A DNA stretch of 64,000 nucleotides from NCBI RefSeq assembly GCF_932274485.2, contig NC_065879.2, forward strand, positions 63,013,459-63,077,458, in the 5' to 3' direction. Of the stretch, positions 1 to 12,252 are shown piece after piece. This stretch comes from Patella vulgata. Lineage: Eukaryota > Mollusca > Gastropoda > Patellidae. Position 1 is the stretch's first letter, and each line of letters opens with the position of its first letter. Under the pieces are notes generated by a model. That model did not search any database. It was given only the letters and a program-made list of their open reading frames with translations, and was not told the origin of the DNA. The translations under genes and the position numbers were made by a program.

Positions 1-1187
1 TTGACTTTAATGTTAATTCTCGTCTCTTAGACCGGCTCTAACTTTTTCCCAAATTTACGTTGGGTAGAACGCTTTCTACCACAGATGGGGCAACATGTGG
101 CAACCTCTTGCCCAAAAGCACGTATGAGGTTCACCATGGAAAACTTGAGATACACAAGCTGGAAGTAGAGACAAATAAACATGCAATTTTTGAACCTACA
201 TTTCCACCTAACCAACCTCTCAACTCTTGTATCCTTCCGCTTCAAAAGCATGAATATTCACCAAAACCTGGCAGAAATATATTTTCAAACCCTTTTCGAT
301 TCAACACCAAAAAGTCAACAAAAATCGCCATGCAAAAGGTTGGGGGATGAAAAGGGAGAGAAAAACTAAAAACAACTTTCGCCCTATATTCGTGGGTGAT
401 GGCGTAGAAATATTTGGTGAGCTGTGTCCAAATGACTGTGATAAATGAAGTGTTATATTGGTAATGTAGTTCTATATAATCCTTAAAAAGGGGTACACCT
501 AGACACTGTATTATGATAATTATGGAATGTAATTCAAATTTAAAACAGTTAATCGTGCCGTAACTGCCAGTTAACCCTTCAATATTATTGTAAATGCCAG
601 AAACTCCCCAAGTCAACAAAAATAATGTTAATAAAAGGATGGATATGTCATGTATATAAAAGGGTGATTCGTCATCATTAGTTTCATAATTAACATTTAT
701 TGGAGACTAATGACAGAGTTATATAGCTTAAAGCTATACTTCAACTTATAACGGAAGTAGAACGTCTACCTTGTTTTAAAATCAATAAAGATGTTTATAG
801 CAGAATATATATCAAATAAAATGTGATAAAACCTGCCAAGCTTCCAGACAGGAAACATTAGATAGCGAAAATTCCCTCCACCTATCATTATAGGTCCAAT
901 TAAGTTTCAGTGATTAGACTGTGCATTGAACTGGAGAGCGAAAGGCGTCACATTACGCTTAATAGGGAAGAGTCGGTAGTAACTACAATAGTGCCCGTTT
1001 TCTACTTAAAATATGTGTGATGAATTTAAACAATAATGTATCAATTACAAAGCTAAGACCATAAGTACTGTATCTGGAAAACTTGAAAACCAGTGATACA
1101 AAGAAAAAAAGTTTAAAAGAATCAAAATGATGAATAAAAGGAACTGTACTTCCATGTTGGAACTGATTTCAAATATAATTTTAAATA
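1..1187. other. non-coding stretch, no gene recognised
   Basis: Open frames on both strands near 27-350 overlap each other and match no family I recognise. The minus frame has a CxxC pair (CPIC), but nothing else supports a domain. The remainder is AT-rich with no recognisable exon. Confidence 0.4.
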
Positions 1188-1892
1188 TACTCTTTAAAAA
1201 AAGTAGGGGATATTCAGAAAGAATACAAAACTGCTGTTTTCATTAGAGGAAACCAGTGTATGTTAATAACAGGCCAATTGCCTACACATGAACATAAACA
1301 GTTCATTTGGGCGGCTTATCTGACGGGCCCATTTCACTCGCAAAGAGATACACTGTCAAAAGTGAAAATGGGCATTTTTGATTTTTGTCTTTATAATCAG
1401 TAATTGCTCCACCAATCCTCAGACATTCAGCAATTCGTCGTGGAATGCTCCTAATCAACCGTCCAATCACGATTTGGGCCAATCTGACCCACTCCTCTTG
1501 CAGTGCTACGGCCAATTCTTGCAGTTTTGTCGGTTGACGTTGACGTCGACGAACACGTCTCCCGATCAAATTAAACGTAACACACCAAAGCAAAGATACG
1601 CTAAACAGTAAATCTTATGCAAGAACCGATAGGAAAGCAAACATGGATAGGATAAACCAGCAAGCGGCAGTTTTCAACAACCCTTCCTTGAAGTGTCAAA
1701 TTTGACAATGAACCCCTCCCGCGTGTATGGCGCTATTGCGTTTCGCAGGTGCAGCTCAGTGGTTCTGTTGTGGCGATAAGTTCTTCATCTGTGAACATAC
1801 CCTCAAAGCATGTCAAGTGTCCATGACTATTTATCATATCACAACCGGCATAGGTATTTATATTTCAATATCCCCTACTTTTTTGAAGAGTA
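1188..1892 (-). mobile_element. Tc1-like deletion derivative, copy A (complete ends)
   Basis: A 705 bp element bounded by inverted repeats starting TACTCTTTAAAAAAAGTAGG on the left and ending ACTTTTTTGAAGAGTA on the right. TA lies on each side (1186-1187 and 1893-1894), the usual Tc1/mariner target duplication. The interior keeps only the 3' end of a transposase gene on the minus strand, so this is non-autonomous. Copy A has no other element inside it and therefore serves as the empty-site reference for copies B (23.6-26.1 kb) and C (28.7-29.9 kb). Confidence 0.88.
1303..1593 (-). pseudogene. Tc1-like transposase, C-terminal remnant
   Basis: The minus strand encodes a 96-residue open frame containing the segment LQEEWVRLAQIVIGRLIRSI followed by PRRIAECLRIGGAITDY. 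This matches the usual C-terminus of Tc1 transposases, where an EW-x-IP-x-x-x-I-x-x-L-I-x-SM-x-RR-x-x-A-x-I-x-A-x-GG pattern follows the catalytic domain. No catalytic DDE residues are present, because the upstream catalytic part of the gene is absent. The same remnant recurs in copies B and C. It is a fossil of the parent transposase and cannot be functional by itself. Confidence 0.75.
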
Positions 1893-1894
1893 TA

Positions 1895-4800
1895 TAATAA
1901 TATTGAAAAGAACAATAACTAATGGTTACATAAAGGCCCTATGGAACTGAATATAAATTTGGTCAAAGCTTATACGATAATTCAGCCCTCTACCCTGATA
2001 TACTCTGGTGTCAGTGTCCAGTGGGTTAATTTGTGTCCCAATTTAGTTTCTTTATTGGCATTAATTGTCATATAACATTCTAGCCCCAAATTGAGTACAT
2101 GTCATTAGTTATTTCCTTTGAACCCTACTTTATTGCTGCTAAAATCTCTAAAAAAACAACAACAAAAAAAAAAAAACTCGCTATACATCGTTAAAAGTTA
2201 GACATAACAATAATTTTAACTTCTTCGATAACTGTTTATCACATAACAATGCATGGCCTTTGGTAGCCAAGGTAATAATTCGGTATTGCGACATATCTCA
2301 AGAGAAATTATGAGAGAAAAAAAAAGCACAATTATAGAATCTTAAAATAAATTATTTGTATTCATTAATTAAATGATTAGCTCGCATTGCTCTATTGAAA
2401 CATCTAATGAGAAATGTTTGTCTTTGTTTTCTTTTTTATTGGGGGGGGGGGATATTCATTCCATTTCTATTTTAATTTATTATTTCAGATATTTTAATCT
2501 ACAAACAGTTTTATACACCTACGCTTTAATAGCGACTTCAATAATCCGTGTTTCTTTTGTGATAGACACCTGTTGATAAAATATTGATTGATAAAGATTA
2601 GTCTCGGTCAGCTAAACCTTCCACTTAATATTCATACCTCTAATACCCCAAACCCCCCACCCCTTCCGCCTTCCTCCTACAGATTATTGTCTAATTTTGC
2701 CTGATAATATTTAATGAATTTTTGAATTTAGTTATCTCGTAGGATCTGGTATGTGTGGTATTTTGTATATTGTATGCATTGTTGTAAATTCGAAGATTCG
2801 AAGAAGGGTGTCTCCCAGACAAATGTTACCTATCAAGCATAGCACACGTAACTGAAAATTACCGTATGTTTGACGGAAGTATCGTTTTGATGAGACATTA
2901 AACTCCATTCAGTTATACTAAATTATGTAAATGCATAGAAGCATGAATTGATATGTTATTATTTGTTCTTGTATGAATTTATACAATAAAACAGACGTCG
3001 CTCGTCTCATTCATGTGGAGAAAATATACAATAAACCATCATCCATGGCGAGTATAAACAATAAATAATATATTAACTGTCGTAAAACTGTAGTGGCATT
3101 TAATAGGTGTTAATGGTTCAATAGATATAACTTGTCAGTCATAATATTATCATATAAATAATATATGATTTATAATCATCTAAGAAGACAAAACAAAGCA
3201 TGACGAAATATCCTGGGGCCACCACTGGCATTTCAACTTACAGATTGTACCGCGACTGGACTTGAACATCTCTCTCTCTCTCTCTCTCCTAAACTGGAGT
3301 GTGATCAGCGCTAATAGAAGATTCATTACTGTTTTGTGTCCATTCAGTAACTAAAGTCTTTGAAGACCCATTTTTAATGTAGAATTTCATTATTTTAGTT
3401 CAGTGATTAACAACTGTTTGTTTCACAACGTCGCTTCAAGATTTTGCTTTTACTGCAAAGAAAACCACATAACCAACTAGACATCAACTAGTTGGGCAAC
3501 AACTGATTCTGCTGTGTAGGACATAGATGTTGGAATAGTGCACATGCCGTGACATGAACAAATAATTGCACTGAGTCGCAGTTGCAGTAGTTTACCATTA
3601 GCTTAGATGTTCTCTTGTAGGGCTCGTTCCCCGAAGTAGATGGTCTGGACGCCAGTTGGTGTGAGTGGTCTTCTGATATTGTATGATAGTTTTCGTTGGA
3701 ACGGGATGGTTATTTACATATCTATCAACATGTGTCATACCGTGACTCAGATATGCTACCAATCGACTCTGGCGTGTTATAATAGCTTATTCCGAACGCC
3801 GTCTGAAAGTTGATTTCGGCTGTTTTCTACTGAAGCTCCATAATATTCTCGAAACTTTTCAGTAACTAAACTTGGAAATATGATAATGAATTTACAATTC
3901 AACGTTCTAAAACATAAATATTGGAACTAAGATGAACTTTATATCGTGAAGCTGATAGTAAAAATCCCATATTTCAAAAGCGACCCTTTTGAATCTATAA
4001 TTGTAACCATAAAGTAAGGCCAGATCGCCCGTGTCCCGTTCTTATTTGAAATAGAAAATCAAAAATTGTATGGAAATTATCACGTTTCTGTCAACAAGTG
4101 AACGATTCTATGAAAATGTCTACCTAAGCGACCCGACTACTTCGTTTTTCAGCAACAGATCCATACAATTGCTCTTTCGATGGTATTGTAGGTGGTACAT
4201 GTAGGTGATTGTTGAGATTTGTAAGAATACTTTCTATGTGGTTGAGTTCATTACTGATGGATGTGCAGGCCCGTAGCTAGCCCAAAAATGTTGGGGCGGG
4301 GGCGGGTGTGCTCTCCCCCAAAAAATTTTGATTCATTTTGTAAGTCGTTGCAACAAAGATAAATTTACTTGCATACATAAAATACAAGTATACAAAACAC
4401 GAACATTACAGCTTCCAATGTAAAGATTAATAGATATATGCTGAGGACGATATGGCAATATCACTGTGGAGGTCACATCGTAACAATTAAGACAATTTAC
4501 GAAAGATGAAAACAAGTTGAGATTACTGACTTTATTAACAACGGCGAGTTTGGCTGATTTTCAGATTTCTATTTGGCAGAATTCTAAAATGCCGGAATGT
4601 TTAACCTAATCCATGTCATCGGCAACAATCGACACCGACACAATCCACTCTGCTGTATAAAGGCGATGTGATGACGAATGTCTGATAGGCGTGGTCATCA
4701 TCTTATGCTACTCTAGTTCTACTGCATTGGTGCCATTAAATTGGTGATGCGCTGATTATAGCTGCCGAAGTGCTGTTTTCTGGGGGTTGTAGCTTATTCC

Positions 4801-5065
4801 AACACTAACGACGAAACATATATATACAAGCTTAGGATTAAAATAATTATATAATAATATTTGATCAGAGATGTTAAATTGTACATAGAAAACAGACATC
4901 GTTATATTAAGTATAAACCCAAACAGTTAAAAGACTTGAAAGATTAGTGAGATCAATTCGGACATTGGTCAATTACTACCTTAACTAAAATTATATCATA
5001 AAATATATACAAAGATACACTATAACATAGCCATAATACTTGGAGTCTTTACCTAGATTGATGAG
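1895..5065. other. non-coding stretch with simple repeats
   Basis: No exon recognised. It holds a G-run near 2440-2450, a short (CT)n at 3271-3288, and a stretch at 2800-2915 ending GACATTAAACTCCATT that resembles the tail of SINE family B. A piece near 4262-4330 (GGCCCGTAGCTAG, then G- and C-runs) resembles the start of the composite repeat at 16.05 kb. Confidence 0.4.
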
Positions 5066-5302
5066 CGGAGTTGGATGGCTGAATGATTAGCGCGTGTGCT
5101 CTGTATCATAAGCCTGGAATTGAATCAACTGGCGTGGTTTCGAGTAGGGTCGCCTTCCAACCTTGTTGGTTTTCTCCGGGTCCTCCGGTTTCCCCCCACT
5201 GCCAAAAATCACTACGCGCAAGCGAATTATTGAAATAAAATTGAACCATATGTTAGTCCCTAAATGACCTAGTTTGTGTCAAGTGGACGTTAAACCCCTT
5301 TA
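5066..5302 (+). repeat. SINE family A, internally deleted copy
   Basis: The tRNA-derived head carries an A-box-like TGGCTGAATGATTAGCG. It is followed by the family body (TCTCCGGGTCCTCCGGTTTC, then GCGCAAGCGAATTATTG) and the tail GTGGACGTTAAACCCC. The B-box region is shortened relative to the copy at 25.5 kb. The A-box resembles tRNA-Ser/Leu heads, which is inference. Confidence 0.82.
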
Positions 5303-5499
5303 GAATGATGATTTTTCATAATGACCAGTTTATGATCATGACATCTCGGTTTATCAGTTTGACAGGGATTTTAACTGACGTGATGCTCAATGTATTCTAT
5401 AGCTCTTAACTAGACTGATGGTTTCGACTTGCATGAAATGCTTTGAAGTGTGTTTCACTTCCGATTCAACACAGTGCTTAAAGTATTTCTTGCAAACTT

Positions 5500-5953
5500 C
5501 AGTCGTTTCTTAACACTTCAGTTAAACTGCGCACACACTTTAATAGAGCGTTGTTATCTCTTCAGTTACACATGTTACATAATATTCTAATAGAGCGTTG
5601 TTATCACTTCAGTTAAACATCTTACACATTCTAATAGGGCGTTGTCATCACTTCAGGTAAACATCTTACACATTCTAACAGAGCGTTGTTATCACTTCAG
5701 TTAAACATCTTACACATTCTAATAGAGCGTTGTTATGACATCGGTTAAACATTCTAATAGAGCGTTGGTATCACTTCAAGTAAACACCTTACACATTCTA
5801 ATAGAGCGTTGTTATCACTTCAGGTAACATCTTACAGTTTAATAGCGCGTTGTTATCACCCCAGTGAAACTACTAACACATTCTAATAGAGCGTTGTTAT
5901 GACATCGGTTAAACATCTTACACATTCTAATTCAGCTAAACATCTTACACAGA
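5500..5953 (+). repeat. ~40 bp minisatellite, left part
   Basis: About ten degenerate units built on TAATAGAGCGTTGTTATCAC followed by TTCAGTTAAACATCTTACAC and ATTC. The array resumes at 9520 on the far side of the 3.56 kb TTAA-flanked element, so the two arrays were originally one. Confidence 0.9.
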
Positions 5954-5957
5954 TTAA

Positions 5958-6850
5958 AGGGGAAGACCAACGATTTTCAACAAGGTTTCCATAAATCTTA
6001 AATATATATTCATATATAATCCCCCCTGTAAAACAAGCAAAAATGTTTTCGTAAGCGAGAAATTATCTTTTATTAAAACCGGAAGTGACGTAGTTGGTTC
6101 AACACGCTCACAGGTCTCTATAGTAAGCATACAGATTTGGCATAAGTTTACTGCTATATTTTGTTTACACGTCGTCCTTTGGCCAAAAATCTGATCAAAT
6201 GGGTTGTTTATTAGGATATTATCAACACGAATTTATTGTTTACGTGTCCGGATAAGCAGTTTTGACGTTCACGCCCAAACGATTTAATATTTTGAGCTGA
6301 AACTTTGTGACAAGGTAAATACATCATTCCTCTATATTTTGGCTGTTCAAATCCGGATAGTCCCTTTAACGTTTAGTACACAAAGGCGTCGCGTAAATTC
6401 ATTCATACTGAACAGTACGCGGTGACCCAATTCACCACCCATTGCTAATTGTTTACATCAGGTGGTTTGTTTGACAGCTTGCAAGTGACATGTATTCCGT
6501 CTGCTTCGATGTTTTTGTGCTTGCTGACAGGGTTTTTAAAGATAAACAGACCAAAATTATGGGCACATAATATAATGCATTTTGGCACATAATGTCGACG
6601 TGAACGACTTTTCCTTTTTGTTTCTTCCATTTCCTCTTGAGAATGGCTGGCCTCGAATCTGTATACGACATTATTGTAGCCCCATAGAAGCGATATCTTA
6701 TTTTCCGATACGTTGGTGTCATACTTTGGAAATTTAAAGTGCACATAAGATGGGCTTGGAAACTTTTGGATATGTGTAGCCAATGGTTACTATATCAACT
6801 TTACGGCAAGTTCACACCAATTTGATTGAAATTAATTCAGTTATCTTTAC
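5958..6850 (+). repeat. left inverted arm of the TTAA element
   Basis: It matches the reverse complement of about 8945-9515 with gaps. Shared landmarks are TTCTCGCTTAC-type sequence near the end, CATACTGAACAGTACG near 6406, and ACTATATCAACTTTACGGCA near 6790. The arm is longer than the right one because of extra segments at about 6090-6300 and 6540-6760. Confidence 0.8.
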
Positions 6851-7671
6851 TCAAAGTCGTAAAAATAGACCTCCCTTAAAAACGAAAACACTCTTAATCC
6901 CCTCAGACGCCAGTGACGTCACAGTGACCGAATGCATATTCAGAATGTCTATTCCTTAATTACCTATATACAACCGGCGTGTGTACTCATTAACGCCTGA
7001 CTGTTTCCTTAATCCCCCTTAGTTCCTTAATTAAATAAAACAATTGACTACGGAATAATTTGTTTTGTAATTCATTTTAATTTATGATTCAATTTCGAAT
7101 TTGTTTCTCATGACAGGAATTTTAATACTCTCTAACATCGTGTGCAGTCCAATTGATTAGAGATACATTTTCGTCAAAAGAGTATTGTGGTTCTAATTTC
7201 CGCGAGTAAAAAAGTACAGTGTTAAAAAGATGTGGTCATGCAAATTGTATCATAAAAGTCAAACATGTTTGAAAAGCGATTTGTAAATGACGATCCGTTA
7301 TCATCGTACGACGGATTTGACTTCATTACTCTGAAATAGACCGTAAAAATGAAATGCGAAAAAATATCTCAATATACAGTACAAATAAATTTTGAGGGTA
7401 ACCATCTAAATGGAATAACAGACAGATTGAGAAGTGTCATCTAACTATCTTTGTGTATTGATAATAATATGACAAGTAGTGTCGTTAATATCTGTCATTA
7501 ATTAATCAATGCGACTAAACTTATACAGACTTGGGGGTCATTAATTAATTTACATCTTGGTGTTAGCAGTGATTGTTAGTAGGATTAAGAATGCTGATTA
7601 GGTAATTATCTTTTTACGCCGGTCAGATCAAAGACATCACTCTAGGTGGAATGTGTGCGTAGTACCCACAA

Positions 7672-8394
7672 ATGAACTAATGGTAGAATCGTACACACAC
7701 ATATTAATTGTATAAAATAATTAAGTTTTACTAATAAGTTTGTTTAAAATTACTATATACCCAATAATTATTGCTCACCGGTGTTTTTGTAATCAAGTGG
7801 CCTCGTATTATTTGTTGATTGGCGTTTAAACAACATTTAATTGATGGATGGATTAATGTTTTTGATACGATTAGGTTATAATGTCTAACATCGGTTATCT
7901 TCTTTATAATAAAAGTATATATTTTACAATTGCATTGACAGTTTAATCACTCACCAAACGGCACCAGGAACTCGACGAATAATCCCGTGCAATTTTCGCG
8001 GCGAAGTTTAACCTCATTTACGACACCCGTATGAACTAATGGTAGAATCATACACACACACATTAATTGTATAAAATAATTTAATATTATTAAGTTTTAC
8101 TAATAAGTTTTTTAAAATTACTATATACCCAATAATTATTGCTCCCCAGTGTTTTTGTAATCAAGTAGCCTCGTATTATTTGTTGATTGGCGTTTAAACA
8201 ACATTTAATTGATGGATGGATTAACGTTTTTGATACGATTAGGTTATAATGCCTAACATCGGTTATCTTCTTTATAATAAAAGTATTTTACAATTGCATT
8301 GACAGTTTAATCACTCACCAAACGGCACCAGGAACTCCACGAATGATCCCGTGCAATTTTCGCGGCGAAGTTTAACCTCATTTACTACACCCGT
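7672..8394 (+). repeat. tandem duplication, two ~360 bp units
   Basis: Units start at 7672 and 8031 with ATGAACTAATGGTAGAATC and end with TTCGCGGCGAAGTTTAACC and ACACCCGT. The period is 359 bp. The copies differ by scattered substitutions and small indels, so this is not a simple assembly echo. It lies in the spacer of the TTAA element. Confidence 0.92.
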
Positions 8395-8944
8395 AGTACA
8401 TGGAACGGTACATAATAATAAGATACCAAGCGTTGATTGGCAGAGAAATGAGTGCGATCTATTGTACATGTTTTGCATAGTCATCGGAAAATTCCATATT
8501 CACTGTAGTTGTTCTTTATGTATAGAAATGGTTATTATTATTATATATAGCGAATAATGAATATATCGACAAATGACTGGCACCATTTGTATTTCTGTAC
8601 TTAAGTTTGGGATATCAAGTATTACGGGGTTATCCAAATTACCGGTAAATGCGCTAATTTCTTGAGTCATCTTCATTTGACACGTGACCTATTTAAACAA
8701 AGGCAGCTTAAATTGATCTACGGCATGATACGGCATTTTAAATTCACTCTAAAATATTCCAATCACAAATGTCTAATCTATACCAATGAAAGACGATAAT
8801 TCGGTGATTATGATTAGGCCAGTCACGTGGTAATTGGACCGTCAATAGACGCTTGTCCAGTTGCCATGTGTATTGATAGTGCTATATTGTACAGACAGTA
8901 AGATATTGTATAGATAATGTATATCCTATGTGTAGTGCCTGTGA

Positions 8945-9515
8945 CGTCACCAGCTAATCAACCAGATTAAGGTCGTAATTGAAAAATCGAAAAGCGTTTT
9001 GGCGTTTCGGATACTTAAACATTAACAGCGGACTTAATTTTAATCAGATTGGTGTGAACTTGCCGTAAAGTTGATATAGTAACCATGGGCTATACATAGA
9101 TGCAATTTAGATTTTTGATCTTACGTGGTCTTTAAATTTTTATTTTGATATATACGTTTCGCTGAAATAAATAAAATAAAGCAAAAACATTCAAGCAGAC
9201 GAAATATCTCTCACTTACCGATGTCATACAACCCACGTGACGTATACAATTAGCCGTGTGGTGTGAATTGGTCCACAACGTACTGTTCAGTATGAGTGAA
9301 TGTACACTCCGGATTTGTGTATTAAACGTTAAAAAAAACATAATTCCATATTTATAATATCCAAATAAACAGTCCCTTTGGTCGAATTCTAATCCACTTC
9401 TGGTTTAATAAAAATTAATTTCTCGCTTACCAAAACATTTTTGCTTGTGTTACAGAGGGGGTTATTTATCAATAAGATGTATGGAAACCTTGTAGAAAAC
9501 TGTTAGTCTTCCCCT
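8945..9515 (-). repeat. right inverted arm of the TTAA element
   Basis: Reverse-complement partner of the left arm. It ends CTTCCCCT immediately before TTAA at 9516. It includes CGTACTGTTCAGTATG, the inverse of the left-arm landmark. Confidence 0.8.
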
Positions 9516-9519
9516 TTAA

Positions 9520-9720
9520 TATAGCGTTGTTATTACTTCAGGTAACATCTTACACAGACCAATAGAGCGAGCATCGTTATTACTTCAGGTAACATCTTAC
9601 TCAGACTAATAGAACGTCGTTATTACATCAGGTAACATTTTACACTAAGAGAGCGATTGTTTTTCTCACTTCAGGTAAACGTCTTACACATTTTAATAGA
9701 GCGTTGCTATCAACCCCGTT
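9520..9720 (+). repeat. ~40 bp minisatellite, right part
   Basis: Continues the 5.5 kb array with units of the type TAGCGTTGTTATTACTTCAG and GTAACATCTTACAC. Degenerate units may extend to about 10350. Confidence 0.85.
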
Positions 9721-9979
9721 AAACTACTCGCGGACTTCCAACATACAGAATCTCCTACGAGTGTTGATATTTTTTTTATATCAAAAACGACGAGTAGGAG
9801 ATTTTATTTATCACCCAATCCTTTCTTACGTGCACAAATAAATACATATAATTCTTTGCTATAGATTTCACTTTTACTGAACCTGATTACATTACGGCGT
9901 AGTGATACGTCATTTTTTGACAGCAATTGAATTGAACCATTGTAAAGTCTTTTATATTGACCCAGTGTTTCCATTATTA

Positions 9980-10097
9980 CGGTCAATTAATAAAAATAAT
10001 TCTTTTTTAATAAAAAAAAAGAAGTTATTTTTAATAAAAAAAAAAAATTAATTGTTCTTTGAGAATAAAAAAAAAGTAGTTCCTTTTTAATTGACCG
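9980..10097. repeat. AT-rich short element with 11 bp inverted ends
   Basis: Starts CGGTCAATTAA and ends TTAATTGACCG. Between them are several T- and A-runs, including repeated TTTTTAATAAAAAAAA blocks. It could be a small fold-back element or a slipped AT repeat. Confidence 0.5.
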
Positions 10098-10099
10098 AT

Positions 10100-10985
10100 C
10101 AAGTTCACGTAAAGCGATATCGCAGTAGATTATGAAATTTATCACACAAGCGATATCTTCTGTAGAATGTGTTATTGGGTGATAAAGTGATTTATCCCTT
10201 CAGTAAAAATTCTTACACACTTCAATTTATTGCACACTTAGTACAGTGCTTTTACCTCTTCGGCCAAACTTTTTACACATTCAACATATTACATTTGTAG
10301 CACACTTCAACAAAGAGTGTATATACATGTAATGTTGCTGTCCTCCAGTTATGTACTAAAGCATCGACAAATCAATCGCTTATCTCTTTAGCATAAGCAG
10401 ATAATGCTCACCATGGAACCCAGTCAATGTATTCATCTAATACCAAAACCATGTTAGCACATCAATTAAAAGCATGGTAACTCTGCTCTAAACAGTGTGT
10501 CAATACTTGTTAATATAATCCCCTGCTTTCTTCGAATGCCTGGGGACAATAACTTACACTTAATATACAATAAATGACTACATATTGTACGTAATGAATC
10601 TTATTACATTAACGGCGATGCTGAATCCCTGGAGAAATACGACAATGCAATATATTCTATTAAATATTATATATTTTCTGAATAATTACATTTTACGTTG
10701 ATTAATAGCCGTTGAGTGTAGATTCACCATAGCATGGGTTGATATTTACTAGATGCAAAACTTTTTAGAATTAACAGATTTTAAATACTGTAATCGTCAT
10801 CTATCATTACCATCACTAGATTCTGTTTACATATTTGTACACTTTCAGGCCTTAAAAATCAAAACTAGTCAATATGCATATCAAATAACCTTTTATTTGT
10901 AGAATATTATTGTATACTTGCACAATTTTATTAATTAATAACACAATATGAATAGGTTCGACTATATACATGTATTTAAGTAAAC
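10100..10985. other. non-coding stretch, nothing recognised
   Basis: AT-rich, with degraded minisatellite-like pieces up to about 10350. No exon, element end or RNA gene seen. Confidence 0.4.
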
Positions 10986-10989
10986 TAAT

Positions 10990-11090
10990 TGTAATTATAT
11001 TGTTTTGTTGAAGGGAGAAGGGTGGTTTAGGCCTAGCCTGTTCCCCAATCCCATTCTTATTGAATAAAATATAGTTTAAAAAAAATATTT
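10990..11090 (+). repeat. LINE 3' end only
   Basis: GCCTAGCCTGTTCCCCAATC followed by GAATAAAATATAGTTTAAAA matches, on the opposite strand, the 3' end of the LINE at 23.64 kb. It is a very short 5'-truncated copy of the same LINE family. Confidence 0.65.
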
Positions 11091-12250
11091 ACTAGTTATT
11101 GATTGTGGATTTTTTCATCCCATCCTCTAAGGAATATTTCTTGTTGTATGCTGTTAAAAGATTGTCGTGGTTTAAACAGTGTTTATTCAGATATTATTTG
11201 TGTTAGGTACATATATTGCTAAGAATTAAGAAATTCTAGCCAAGGCTTATATTAATTTATTGATCTCCTTATTGATAACCAGCTTAAATAATCCATACAT
11301 ACATGTAACAGTATTTGTTATAGCCATGTGTGTACATTTTTTGTCAATCCACTTTTAAAGGAATACGTAAGAGTTGTCTCAATTTACTGATATTAATCGT
11401 CACGCTTCATACTCACAACCTCCAATGGAGAGCTACTTTCAAATAGTAATTTCATTATAGAGTCCACTGATTATCGCCGCATGTGTCGCTTTTTTCAGAT
11501 GTAAGTCATTTAATGAAGCAAGATACAAATGACGTGAAATCTTGTTTTTACTGTAAAAAAAACTACTTAATTTCTTACACTGATAGAAGTACATTACAGT
11601 CATACCAGATAATCATATCAATCAATTCTGTTCGTTTAATGAAACAACGTCAGGGTAACGTGTCTTTTCTATCAAGATAATTTTCCTTTCTTTTGAATTT
11701 GAAAAGAAAACATATCAAGCAGAATCATAATTGGTGTTTCTAATCAGTAATGACGTTCATAGACTGAATTCTTCATTATTCATTGAATTCTTCATTCCCC
11801 TTAAAGCAATATGTGATTTCGACATTGAGAAATTAAGCTGATATAGGGTATTATATTCTTTGTTATTGCATCTATCTAATGTATTCATATTTGGACAGCA
11901 TATATTTTTCATTATTTGATCTAGACCTTATTGTCTTCTGTCAATTTGTTTATAGTATGTTTCATTTCTGGGGGTTTTCTCGTTGATATTCTAATGTTGG
12001 TATAACTATTTCATAATTGTAAAGCGCGTCCAACCATTTCTTGGTTAATTTATTATTATTGTTTCGTACTTGAAAAATCACTTTAATTATCGTTTTATGG
12101 ACGCTTTTTGTCTTATTATTAAGTAAAAAGGGACATAGATTCTGATATACATTTGTTGATGTTAGATGTATTTTTATGAGCTGCCCCAAGCTACGTTTAT
12201 TTATATTTTATATCATTTAACAGCCGTTTTGGGATTTTATCGAACTGTTT
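11091..12250. other. non-coding stretch, nothing recognised
   Basis: Only short unrelated open frames are present on either strand. No splice-bounded exon is recognised. Confidence 0.4.
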
Positions 12251-12252
12251 AA

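Larger units (their letters stand above)
5958..9515. mobile_element. 3.56 kb TTAA-flanked element with long inverted arms
   Basis: The element begins AGGGGAAGACCAACG and ends with the inverse of AGGGGAAGACTAACAG. A TTAA sits on each side (5954-5957 and 9516-9519). The outer motif TTAAAGGGGA fits the TTAAAGGRRR signature described for T2/Kolobok elements; that family call is inference. Removing the element and one TTAA rebuilds a normal minisatellite unit across the junction, which supports precise insertion. No intact transposase is visible. The interior holds a 359 bp tandem duplication. The left arm has about 200 bp, around 6540-6760, that is absent from the right arm. That segment is open on the minus strand and could be leftover coding sequence, but I do not recognise it. 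Confidence 0.8.

Noticed and set aside
27-350. Opposing frames at the window start, one with CCPICGRK
   Set aside because: A lone CxxC pair without further zinc ligands, no splice-site support, and both strands open by chance in the same stretch.
5500-5953. CRISPR-like array of regularly spaced repeats
   Set aside because: Units are contiguous and degenerate with no unique spacers, and the genome is eukaryotic; it is a minisatellite.
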